Of a stretch of 64,000 nucleotides of DNA, positions 1 to 7,884 are shown in pieces. Numbering within the stretch: position 1 is the first letter of the stretch; every line of letters begins with the position of its first letter. The notes under the pieces were generated by a model that saw nothing but the letters and a program-made list of their open reading frames with translations, was not told the origin of the DNA and did no database searches. The stretch is from assembly GCA_964621345.1 (NCBI GenBank), contig CAZUON010000004.1, forward strand, positions 61,150 through 125,149, given 5' to 3'. The position numbers and the translations under genes are program-made. This stretch comes from Glaciecola sp964621345 (GTDB lineage Bacteria; Pseudomonadota; Gammaproteobacteria; Enterobacterales; Alteromonadaceae).

Positions 1-107
1 TAGGCAGTAAAAATAATATCCCTAGAAAGATATAAAACGGTATTCCATTATGTTTTATAGACCGCATATGACGGGAGTAGCCTCTTCTTGTTAGTGTTGT
101 GTTTGCA

Positions 108-133
108 GAAAAAAGCCCCTAAATAAGGGGCTT
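108..133 (-). terminator. Rho-independent terminator of the 154-759 gene
   Basis: On the minus strand an 8-bp perfect stem (AAGCCCCT/AGGGGCTT, 5-nt loop) runs straight into a T tract (the A run at 108-114 on the plus strand). It lies 20 bases past the stop of the secreted-protein gene and is oriented to end it. The first 100 bases of the window show no gene. Confidence 0.85.
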
Positions 134-153
134 ATAATGACATACTAAAACGT

Positions 154-759
154 TTAGTTAGTTGATGCGGTGGTGTCTCCGCCACCCGAACCACCTGCGC
201 CGACACCAGCGCCAACTGGAGGAACGTTAATACTAATATCATCACCTGCGGCCGGAGCATCGCTGACAATGGATGGGTCAGCACCTGCCTGAATAGCAGC
301 AACTAGAATATCTTCGGGTGGAAGCACACCAGTGAGTGCGGCGCCATCGAATATTTCCTGCGCATGATCCGGATACAAAGCCACACCCAAAGTGATTGTA
401 TGAACTACTTTTTCAGGCGATTGCTCAATTAATCTTTTTGTTACGTCAACCAAACTGTTGTTCGTACTCATGTGTTGGTAAAAATCATCAGCATGCTCAA
501 TGTCAAATGCTACTGCGCCTTTTGCTTTTCCACCTAACAAAGTATCCTCGTCACCAAGCGATGTTAAAATGGCATTGTTTATCGCCGCGTCTTTTTCAGC
601 GCCCTGAAGGTGCTGCTCAACAATTCGCTGGTGCAGTTTGTGACCAGGCTGGTCTGAATTGCCGAAAAGGTTCTCTGTGTGTTTGATTTCTGCGCTTGTT
701 ATTGACACAAACATCATCAAACTCAGGCTTATAAACATTTTGCATTTCTGGAGTAACAT
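154..759 (-). CDS. Secreted hypothetical protein, Gly-rich C-terminus
   Basis: Not recognised as a named family. The 201-residue product begins with a signal peptide (hydrophobic stretch around residues 8-22 ending near SITSA), followed by an Ala/Asp-rich soluble region and a low-complexity Gly/Ala/Thr tail. The middle (residues about 60-165) has helical segments with sequences such as LGVALYPDHAQEIF and PPEDILVAAIQAGAD, which recall small repeat-type periplasmic proteins. An AAAGGA Shine-Dalgarno 8 bases before the ATG supports the start. It follows lapD on the same strand after a 100-base gap and ends in a strong terminator, so it could be the last gene of the lap unit or have its own promoter. 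A link to adhesion is inference only. Confidence 0.7.
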   Translation of the reverse strand: MLLQKCKMFISLSLMMFVSITSAEIKHTENLFGNSDQPGHKLHQRIVEQHLQGAEKDAAINNAILTSLGDEDTLLGGKAKGAVAFDIEHADDFYQHMSTNNSLVDVTKRLIEQSPEKVVHTITLGVALYPDHAQEIFDGAALTGVLPPEDILVAAIQAGADPSIVSDAPAAGDDISINVPPVGAGVGAGGSGGGDTTASTN

Positions 760-859
760 ATCGAATCCTTTTTAATTGCTAGACACACTACGTCTAACGA
801 TTTTCTATTTTACGATTTGTTCATAAGTTAATCAACTTATGTTTCACCTGTTCAAGGGC

Positions 860-2797
860 TTAAATATCTACAGGTTTTGGCCCCGCCACATAATAGCCTT
901 GGACACCATCAATACCATTATCAATTAGCCACTTATACTCTTGTTTAGACTCGATTTTTTCCGCAATGATTTTGATGTCTAATCCATGAGCAATATTAAT
1001 TAGAGATTTCACAAAAAGCTGATTATCAATTTCGCTGTCGATTGCGCGAGTGAATCGACCATCAATTTTTAAATAGTCGGGCATAATTTTTCGTATATGC
1101 GTAATTCCGGCAAGTTGTGCACCAAAGTGTTCAATGCAAATGTTCATGCCGTAGCTCTTCAATTGTTTAGTTAGTGTCGCAAGTGCTTCTATATCGTGAA
1201 CCAGAGCACGCTCTGGTATTTCTAAGGTAATTCTATGGCATGTCGAGCGATATACTTTGAGTTTATCAATAAACCATTCAATAAACGGACCATCAAATAA
1301 AGAGATTCGGCTTACATTAATGCCAATGTTGTCTTCACTTTCAGATGCTTTTACAAAAATATTCTGAATAATAAGTTTATCAATTTGTTGCGCAAAATCT
1401 AGGCGAATCGACGCAGGAATAAGTTGTACCATAGGTACCAATTCTTTGCTTTGATTGTCGAGTAGGCGAGCAAACCATTCACAATACAGTGTCTCATTGT
1501 CTGCCCCAATGATTTTTTGCGAAACAAAATCCGCATGATTATCTTGTGTAATTCGGCTGAGCGTATCGCGCCACTCTTCATTCGAATGGGAGACGCTCAA
1601 TTGACTTGATATTTCCCAACGTTGTTCAGTGCTTGTTGCATTGAGTAATGCGCTATCTACCCTGTGCATTACTTCTTTATAGTTATCTTCGAGGGAGACG
1701 TGAGTGGCACCAATATGAGCGACTCCGTTCTTATGTTCGTTTTTTTCTAATCGCTTGGTGTAAATTGAAAGCAATTGAGCCATCGCTTTGGCGTGACTTT
1801 CGCGCAGGTTTTCGATGATCAGAGCAAAGTCTGCGCCGTTCACTCGATATAAAGAAAAATGATCATACTCTGCTGATGCCGCCTCTTTAATTGCCATACA
1901 AACAGATTTTAAATATTTATCACCCGCTTCGCCGCCCAAATTTGTGTGTATTTCTTTTAGGCTACTGGCCCTAATAATAAATAAAAAACCTTCTGAGTTT
2001 TTCTCCGCATCGCTCAACAACTCTTTTATTGCAAGCTCGAAAGCGCGTCTATTGCCCACGCCAGTAACAAAATCAACATAGGCAAAGCGACGGTACTCTT
2101 CAGATTGATTTGTCATCTTTTTAAACATGACAAACAGTTTCTCCGACATAATATTGATTGCGTTTACAAAACCATAAAGCTCTTTAGTCGTTGGAATGAT
2201 TTCTATTTGTTCAAATTGCTTTTTACTTATAGATTCTGCTTGTTCAATGACTCGGTTAATAGGCAGGCTGATAACACGTTTGACCAAGTACCACACAAAC
2301 AATATTGCCAAAGTTAAGGCCACCAACGTGACGATTAAACTTTGAACCGCACTTTGCCATAACTGTTGGTAGCCAAGGCCTGGGTTACTGACTATTTTTA
2401 ATGAGGCTTTAACTGACCATCCGTCATTTATTTCTGAATTTGCCGTAGGTGCGGCAATTGGAAAGCGCTGTGTAAACCACTGCGGAATATCTTTGTTGTG
2501 CGTATTACTGCGTTTTTCTATAAGCGTTTCGCCGTTTTGCCCATACAGCGTTATGGACCGGTAGTAGCCTCGGTCAAAAATAGCATTAATCATCGTTTCG
2601 ATGACCGCCAAATTTTTGTCATCGCCAATGTAGGGTGAAATGGATAAACCTAAAGATGTCGCTGTATCTTGCGCATGAGAATTTAACTGCTGCTCAATGA
2701 AGCTACGGGTGTTTTGTGTATTCATCCACAAGGTGCCCAAAAAGCTAATTAAAAGTACAAAGAAAAAGCCTAAGCCTAATTGTTTAGATAAGGACAC
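860..2797 (-). CDS. lapD: LapD-type c-di-GMP receptor (degenerate GGDEF/EAL)
   Basis: Inner-membrane c-di-GMP receptor that controls the periplasmic protease LapG and hence retention of a large surface adhesin. Layout: TM about 5-25, periplasmic sensor domain to about 148, TM 150-172, HAMP, GGDEF-like domain about 235-395 and EAL-like domain about 410-640. Both output domains are catalytically dead by sequence. The GGDEF signature is NGADF (320-324), the EAL motif is EWF at residue 440, and the usual DDFG is EHFG (556-559). That is the LapD pattern of binding without synthesis or hydrolysis. It sits 48 bases downstream of lapG on the same strand, the standard lapG-lapD pairing. No LapA-like adhesin or LapBCE secretion genes are in the window. 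The alternative, an active phosphodiesterase, is unlikely given the motif losses. Confidence 0.9.
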   Translation of the reverse strand: MSLSKQLGLGFFFVLLISFLGTLWMNTQNTRSFIEQQLNSHAQDTATSLGLSISPYIGDDKNLAVIETMINAIFDRGYYRSITLYGQNGETLIEKRSNTHNKDIPQWFTQRFPIAAPTANSEINDGWSVKASLKIVSNPGLGYQQLWQSAVQSLIVTLVALTLAILFVWYLVKRVISLPINRVIEQAESISKKQFEQIEIIPTTKELYGFVNAINIMSEKLFVMFKKMTNQSEEYRRFAYVDFVTGVGNRRAFELAIKELLSDAEKNSEGFLFIIRASSLKEIHTNLGGEAGDKYLKSVCMAIKEAASAEYDHFSLYRVNGADFALIIENLRESHAKAMAQLLSIYTKRLEKNEHKNGVAHIGATHVSLEDNYKEVMHRVDSALLNATSTEQRWEISSQLSVSHSNEEWRDTLSRITQDNHADFVSQKIIGADNETLYCEWFARLLDNQSKELVPMVQLIPASIRLDFAQQIDKLIIQNIFVKASESEDNIGINVSRISLFDGPFIEWFIDKLKVYRSTCHRITLEIPERALVHDIEALATLTKQLKSYGMNICIEHFGAQLAGITHIRKIMPDYLKIDGRFTRAIDSEIDNQLFVKSLINIAHGLDIKIIAEKIESKQEYKWLIDNGIDGVQGYYVAGPKPVDI

Positions 2798-2845
2798 GTT
2801 GCACTTTCTCCTTGTAACTAATTAATTCATATACCATTAGTGTAG

Positions 2846-3511
2846 TCATTCGTAGTCTCGTTGCATTCTTTTATTTAGCTCATCCCATAATGAATTATTG
2901 CTTTTTGATTGCATTTTTGGCCCTTGGCCTTGGGAACGAGCTGTCCAAAGTCCGTTACCATTAAAACTATAAATAGGAATAAGGTCGCCGCGTTGTGAGG
3001 CTAGCAATATTCTTTTGTTAATATTATCTAGAATATAGGGAACTGCATTAGGACTTGAGTAGTACGCGAGTACCATGTGCGCTTGTCTTGGTCGGGTCGC
3101 GGTAACATACATCAGCCTGAGTTTTTCTGGAGCAATACCTATCTCTAATAAGCTAAAATACTTCGCGATAGTAAAATCCTCGCAGTCACCACCATTTGTT
3201 CCTAAAAATTCAATGGGTGTGGCCCAGTAGTCTTGCATTTGCCAATGCTCGATATCGTCAACAAAATTTATTTGGTTAAAAAATTTATTCACCTCATATA
3301 ATTTTTCATCGGTGTCACTGTCTTTGTGCTCGGCAATTAGTGTTTGCCAACCTTTGACCCTAGTTAGCGCCTCGCTCCCATATTCCTGTTCAACTCGATC
3401 GAATATTCGTTGGTTAAAGTTAAGTTTTGAATAGACAGGTATGCTCACGAGTAAAAAAACAAGCAAAAACAACGCCAACAATGAAAATAGCAGGTGCAGA
3501 CGAGGCAACAT
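2846..3511 (-). CDS. lapG: LapG-type periplasmic cysteine protease
   Basis: Bacterial transglutaminase-like cysteine protease (BTLCP family) that cleaves the N-terminus of a LapA-type adhesin unless it is sequestered by LapD. The 221-residue protein has an N-terminal membrane/signal segment (residues about 5-27). The catalytic triad is visible: Cys110 in GGDCEDF, His145 in QAHMVLAY and Asp162 in ILDN. The Asp/Glu residues around the Cys fit the calcium site known in the family. First gene of the lapG-lapD unit. The stretch upstream to manC holds only hairpins, so its promoter should lie within about 200 bases. Confidence 0.9.
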   Translation of the reverse strand: MLPRLHLLFSLLALFLLVFLLVSIPVYSKLNFNQRIFDRVEQEYGSEALTRVKGWQTLIAEHKDSDTDEKLYEVNKFFNQINFVDDIEHWQMQDYWATPIEFLGTNGGDCEDFTIAKYFSLLEIGIAPEKLRLMYVTATRPRQAHMVLAYYSSPNAVPYILDNINKRILLASQRGDLIPIYSFNGNGLWTARSQGQGPKMQSKSNNSLWDELNKRMQRDYE

Positions 3512-3661
3512 TGAGTATTAATTGGATAATTTACAATACTTCATATATAGGTCATCGCATAAAAACGATAAAACATTAGGATATCGGTAAAAATAATGGG
3601 AAAAGAATGCGTAAAAACAGATTGTTAGGGAGCTAGGCCTAAATGGGAATAGCATTAAAAA

Positions 3662-3702
3662 AATAGCGAATACGCTATTAAAAGCGTCATTTATTTGACG
3701 CT
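3662..3702. repeat. Two tandem short inverted repeats between manC and lapG
   Basis: Two consecutive small inverted repeats precede the manC terminator hairpin: AATAGCG/CGCTATT (3662-3668 with 3673-3679) and AGCGTCA/TGACGCT (3683-3689 with 3696-3702). They may be further transcript-end structures for manC or operator-like sites for lapG. The sequence does not decide which. Confidence 0.4.
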
Positions 3703-3705
3703 AGT

Positions 3706-3740
3706 AATAAAAAGGGCATTGAATACCTTCAATGCCCTTT
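3706..3740 (-). terminator. Rho-independent terminator of manC
   Basis: A perfect 13-bp inverted repeat (arms 3711-3723 and 3728-3740, 4-base loop) is followed on the minus strand by TTTTTATT. It begins 26 bases after the manC stop and separates manC from lapG. Confidence 0.9.
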
Positions 3741-3766
3741 ATACTGAATAATTGTTAGGCTTTTGC

Positions 3767-5176
3767 TTATTTTACGCGACCGTATCGGTCAGAAAACCGC
3801 ACAATATCGTCTTCGCCCAAATAGCTTCCAGATTGCACTTCAATCAGCTCCAGTGGTATTTTGCCCGGGTTCTCCAACGCGTGTACCTCACCTACTGGTA
3901 TGTACACTGATTCATTTTCTGTCACCAGCTGTGTTTCGTCACCTAGCGTAACGCTAGCAGTACCGCTAACGACTATCCAGTGTTCAGCGCGATGATGATG
4001 CATTTGTACCGATAGTTTTTCACCTGGTTTTACGCTTATTCGTTTAACCTGATAGCGTTTGCCATTGTCGATGGAATCATAACTTCCCCATGGACGAAAG
4101 ACCTCACGATGAAACTCAAACTCAGGTCTGTGCTCTGCTTTGAGGGTGTTTACCACGCTTTTTATATCTTGCACTTTGTTACGATTAGCGACCATAACAG
4201 CGTCTTTAGTCTCTACCACCACAACATCATCTAAGCCAATGACCGACACTAAACGTTGTTCAGCATTCACGTAGCTATTGTTAACTCCTTCTAAAATTGT
4301 ATCGCCGATGCATACATTGCCTTGGCTATCTTTGTTTTTACTGGTGTCCCATAATGAGCTCCAACTTCCTACGTCGTTCCAACCGGCATCAAGGCTCACC
4401 ATAACCGCTCGTTCGGTTTTTTCCATTACCGCATAATCAATGGATTCATCAGGACATTTGGCAAAAGCGGTTTCGTCTATTCTCACAAAGTCTAAATCGG
4501 CCTCTGTCGAGGAAATGGCCGCTTCACAGGCTGCAAAGATGTCAGGGCGGTGTTGTTTTAACTCGTTCAAATAGACACTGGCTTTAAACATAAACATACC
4601 GCTATTCCAGTAATATTTACCAGAATCAAGGTAGCTTTGAGCGGTTGCTAGTTCAGGTTTTTCGACAAACTCAGCAACATCAAAACCCGCGCCTTGAACG
4701 GCACCTGCTTTAATATAGCCATAGCCGGTATGCGCTTCACTTGGGACAATACCAAAGGTCACTAACATATCTTTATTGGCCAAAACATTGGCTTGCTCTA
4801 TAGCGTTTGCAAAGGCATCGTGGTTTTCAATAAGATGATCAGCCGCTAGCACTAGCAGTACTGGATCGTTGTCAGACTTTAGCGCTAGCATTGCAGCTAG
4901 TGCAATTGCAGGAGCGGTGTTTCGGCCCATTGGCTCAAGGAGAATTCCATCATGGGCGATATCTGCTCTGAGCATTTGCTCGGCAGCCAAAAAGCGATGG
5001 TTTTCGTTACATATAATAAGAGGAGCCGACATCTGTGCTTTCGGTAGTCTTAGAATCGTGTCTTGTAGCATGGTCTTGTCTGAGGTGAGCGCAAGAAATT
5101 GCTTAGGTAATGCAGCACGAGATTTCGGCCAAAGGCGGCTTCCGCTGCCGCCTGCAAGAACAACTGGCTTTATCAT
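3767..5176 (-). CDS. manC: Mannose-1-phosphate guanylyltransferase / mannose-6-phosphate isomerase
   Basis: Bifunctional type II PMI/GMP enzyme that makes GDP-mannose for exopolysaccharide, LPS or capsule sugars. The N-terminal nucleotidyltransferase carries the signature LAGGSGSRLWP followed by the PKQFL loop, then FVEKP and YYWNSGMF in the substrate-binding region. The C-terminal cupin (about 355-465) has the type II isomerase motifs RPWGSYDSID, QMHHHRAEHWIVVSGTA and the closing LGEDDIVRFSDRYGR. Its 469 residues match family length. AAGGAAG precedes the ATG. It is monocistronic by its terminator, with no sugar-biosynthesis neighbours here. Known names for this fusion are manC, cpsB and algA. 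Confidence 0.93.
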   Translation of the reverse strand: MIKPVVLAGGSGSRLWPKSRAALPKQFLALTSDKTMLQDTILRLPKAQMSAPLIICNENHRFLAAEQMLRADIAHDGILLEPMGRNTAPAIALAAMLALKSDNDPVLLVLAADHLIENHDAFANAIEQANVLANKDMLVTFGIVPSEAHTGYGYIKAGAVQGAGFDVAEFVEKPELATAQSYLDSGKYYWNSGMFMFKASVYLNELKQHRPDIFAACEAAISSTEADLDFVRIDETAFAKCPDESIDYAVMEKTERAVMVSLDAGWNDVGSWSSLWDTSKNKDSQGNVCIGDTILEGVNNSYVNAEQRLVSVIGLDDVVVVETKDAVMVANRNKVQDIKSVVNTLKAEHRPEFEFHREVFRPWGSYDSIDNGKRYQVKRISVKPGEKLSVQMHHHRAEHWIVVSGTASVTLGDETQLVTENESVYIPVGEVHALENPGKIPLELIEVQSGSYLGEDDIVRFSDRYGRVK

Positions 5177-5271
5177 GGTAATGGCTTCCTTGGGGTAATG
5201 GTAATATTGATGCTAAATCTGATAGCGCGATATAATAACAATCTTTGCACAAAAGGAGTAGTTTTAGCGCC

Positions 5272-7596
5272 TTATTTGGGGTTTTTCTGCATCCAAACTA
5301 TTAGCTTGTTTATGGGGAGGGGTTTGCAAATAAAATATCCCTGACCCCACTGGCAACCCAATTCTCTCAGGATTTCCATACTGTTTTGATCTTCTATACC
5401 TTCTGCGACCACAGTCATATTTAAGTCACTCGCCAAGTTTATAATCGTATTACATATGGCTTGTAGCGATGCGTCGCGAGTCAAGTCACATACAAAGCTC
5501 CTATCTATTTTGAGAATATCGATAGGCAGCTTCGTTAAATAAGATAATGACGAATACCCAGTCCCAAAATCATCAATCGCAATTTTGAAACCCGCATTTT
5601 TAAATGCGTTTAGGCTAGCGATAGCGGTGTCTGGATTCTTAACTATGACCCTTTCTGTTAATTCAAGTAAGATGCGTTCGTTGCCAAACCCAGCTTCACT
5701 CAGCAAAGACTCGATATAGGTTAATAAGGTGCTATCTAGCACATCGTCAGCACTTATGTTAATTGCAATGTTAAAAGTTAAACCTGCCTGACTGAAAGTA
5801 AGTAAATCGCGAACGACACTTCGTACTACCCATCGCGAGAGTGATTTCACGAATCCAGCCTGTTCGGCAATACTCACGAACTCGTCAGGCGCAACTTGTC
5901 CTAGGCGAGGACTATTCCATCGTGTTAAGGCTTCCAAGTAAGGCGTTGTAGTATGACTTTCGCTCGCGCTCATGGCCTTTTTAGGTTGATATACCAAACT
6001 TAATTGGCCGTCGTTTTTATCAAGGGTATTTTTTAGTTCACTGGCAATGGATAAGCGTCTTAAGTATCGCAGTTCTTGTTCACGGTCATAATAAAGGATA
6101 AAGGTTTGAATGGAGTGAGCCTCATCAATCACAATGTTCATACGTCGATATAAATCTTCTGCACTGCTAGCATCTTGGGGGATGTTTAGAATACCCATCA
6201 CTATTTTCAAATTAATAGTACTGCCGTTTATTTCAATATTATGCTCTAGCGCGGATTTTAGTTGTCGTAAATCATCTTTGGACTGTGTTTGTGAGGGCAA
6301 CCAAATAATTTCGCCGCCGGTGACTCGCGCGGCCACCCCACCTAACTCTTTTACCCTTTGGGCAATGAGTTTTAAACAGGCGTCACCTGTGTCGTAGCCA
6401 AAAACATCATTGATGCTTCTAAAGCCATTTATGTTTACGCCAATTGCTTGAAATTCATGCTTGTTTGTAAAGTGTTGGTCAATAACCTGTTTTAAATAAC
6501 CGCGGTTAAAAAGTTCGGTAAGAGGGTCTGTTTGTACTTGCCTTGTGATGGTTGTTTCTCTCTCTTTAATAGCATTGCGCATAGAGTTAAAGGCGTCGCT
6601 CAAGGCAGTAAATTCAGTAGTGCTTTTTGTTGAATATAAGTTTTCAGAGTAGTCGCCTCTAGCAATAGAATGTGTATAGGCGACCATTCGTTTGAGAGGA
6701 TGGGTAATTATTTTAACCACATACATACTAAAAGCGATGGCAAGTAAAACGGCTAACAAACTAACGAGCGCTATGCTCGAGAGTAACTTTATAAAATTTG
6801 TAGAAACGCGTTCGGCGTTAATTGTAATGTAGCTTATAGCAATATCATTGCTAACTACTGTAAATGGAACAGCCTTGGTATATAAACGCTGAATACCCAA
6901 TATTACTTTTACGTTAAACAAGCCCAAATAGTTATCAGACAATTGCCAAGACGCCAACTGTTCAGGTGTTACCGTTTGCTCAATTAAACTAAGGACGGTC
7001 GGGGACTTTTGCCCATGCACAACAACGATGCGCATCCCTAAGGTTCTCGACAGCTTTTGCAGTAGTGCTGCGTCAAAATGATACACAGCGATAATGGATT
7101 TATTCTTGTTTAAACTGCCTCCCGATGAGCTAATTAGCCAAAAGAGTTCATTATTTGAAGTATAAAAAAGTGCGCTGGGAGATTGCTGCTGTTTTTCACC
7201 ACTGATCATCTGGATAACATCTTCTGGGAATATTAAATCAGCGGAATATGTAAAGCTGCTTACGGAATTACTATCATCACTTATCGCGACAAAATCAGCT
7301 TCTAGTTCTAGGTTGATGTCTTGAAGCACTTGCTGTTGCTCATTTAAGTCATCGCTGTTTAGGATAGACATTAACTTGGCGTTTTGAAGCATGAGCTCAA
7401 TTTTTTCAAGTGTATTCGTTTGAAAGTTACTTAATTCTTGCTCATATACCTTATTGCCCCCCTCAAGGCCTGCACTAATGTTCTTGTATACAGTTTGACT
7501 GAGATTGTTCCATACCACCGCCAAAATCACTAGCGCCGTTAGCAGTACCATGCCGGATATGAGCTGCGCCAAGCGAAGAGATAAAGAACGATTCAT
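5272..7596 (-). CDS. Membrane GGDEF/EAL protein, probable c-di-GMP phosphodiesterase
   Basis: 774-residue sensor with TM about 10-30, a periplasmic region of about 235 residues, TM about 268-292, HAMP, GGDEF and EAL domains. The GGDEF site is altered (TGGEIIW), so cyclase activity is doubtful and it may bind GTP as a regulatory domain. The EAL domain looks fully active: EALTRW, NIS, ELTE, DDFGTGYSSL, LKIDRSF, AEGIED and GQGYF are all present. It should degrade c-di-GMP, opposing the diguanylate cyclase at 19.9-22.0 kb and so releasing the LapD brake on LapG. Monocistronic by layout: it is divergent from the kinase at 7885 and about 95 bases from manC. The sensed signal cannot be told from the sequence. 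Confidence 0.9.
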   Translation of the reverse strand: MNRSLSLRLAQLISGMVLLTALVILAVVWNNLSQTVYKNISAGLEGGNKVYEQELSNFQTNTLEKIELMLQNAKLMSILNSDDLNEQQQVLQDINLELEADFVAISDDSNSVSSFTYSADLIFPEDVIQMISGEKQQQSPSALFYTSNNELFWLISSSGGSLNKNKSIIAVYHFDAALLQKLSRTLGMRIVVVHGQKSPTVLSLIEQTVTPEQLASWQLSDNYLGLFNVKVILGIQRLYTKAVPFTVVSNDIAISYITINAERVSTNFIKLLSSIALVSLLAVLLAIAFSMYVVKIITHPLKRMVAYTHSIARGDYSENLYSTKSTTEFTALSDAFNSMRNAIKERETTITRQVQTDPLTELFNRGYLKQVIDQHFTNKHEFQAIGVNINGFRSINDVFGYDTGDACLKLIAQRVKELGGVAARVTGGEIIWLPSQTQSKDDLRQLKSALEHNIEINGSTINLKIVMGILNIPQDASSAEDLYRRMNIVIDEAHSIQTFILYYDREQELRYLRRLSIASELKNTLDKNDGQLSLVYQPKKAMSASESHTTTPYLEALTRWNSPRLGQVAPDEFVSIAEQAGFVKSLSRWVVRSVVRDLLTFSQAGLTFNIAINISADDVLDSTLLTYIESLLSEAGFGNERILLELTERVIVKNPDTAIASLNAFKNAGFKIAIDDFGTGYSSLSYLTKLPIDILKIDRSFVCDLTRDASLQAICNTIINLASDLNMTVVAEGIEDQNSMEILRELGCQWGQGYFICKPLPINKLIVWMQKNPK

Positions 7597-7701
7597 GGTA
7601 TTAATGGAAAATGTCCTATATAAATAGTAAACGGAAAATTCGGCTGAGATTCATCATATGCTATTGGCTAATCGGGATGCAAACACCCTTAACAAAAACA
7701 T

Positions 7702-7715
7702 TTATCGGCCGATAA
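7702..7715. promoter_or_regulatory. 14-bp perfect palindrome in a divergent promoter region
   Basis: TTATCGGCCGATAA is a perfect palindrome in the 288-base gap between the minus-strand GGDEF/EAL gene and the plus-strand hybrid kinase. The position suits a dimeric regulator acting on one or both genes. No matching regulator is evident. The rest of the gap shows no gene. Confidence 0.35.
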
Positions 7716-7884
7716 TCAATATAATCAAACAAAAGTGTCAAGGTACCCATGGCGGTTATTATACAAGGGGTGAATATCAATATGCGTGTGAAGCTACACC
7801 AAGCAGATTTATTTGATTCGAAAGCGCAATGTATACCCCATTTAAACACCGGGCATAATCAAGCTAACAAGTTGTATCCGATTT

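Noticed and set aside
5272..7596. Calling the GGDEF/EAL protein an active diguanylate cyclase
   Set aside because: The GGDEF signature is GGEII; only the EAL half keeps its catalytic motifs.
7661..7849. 62-codon frame on the minus strand in the divergent promoter region
   Set aside because: Composition looks random, there is no ribosome site, and it covers the likely promoters.
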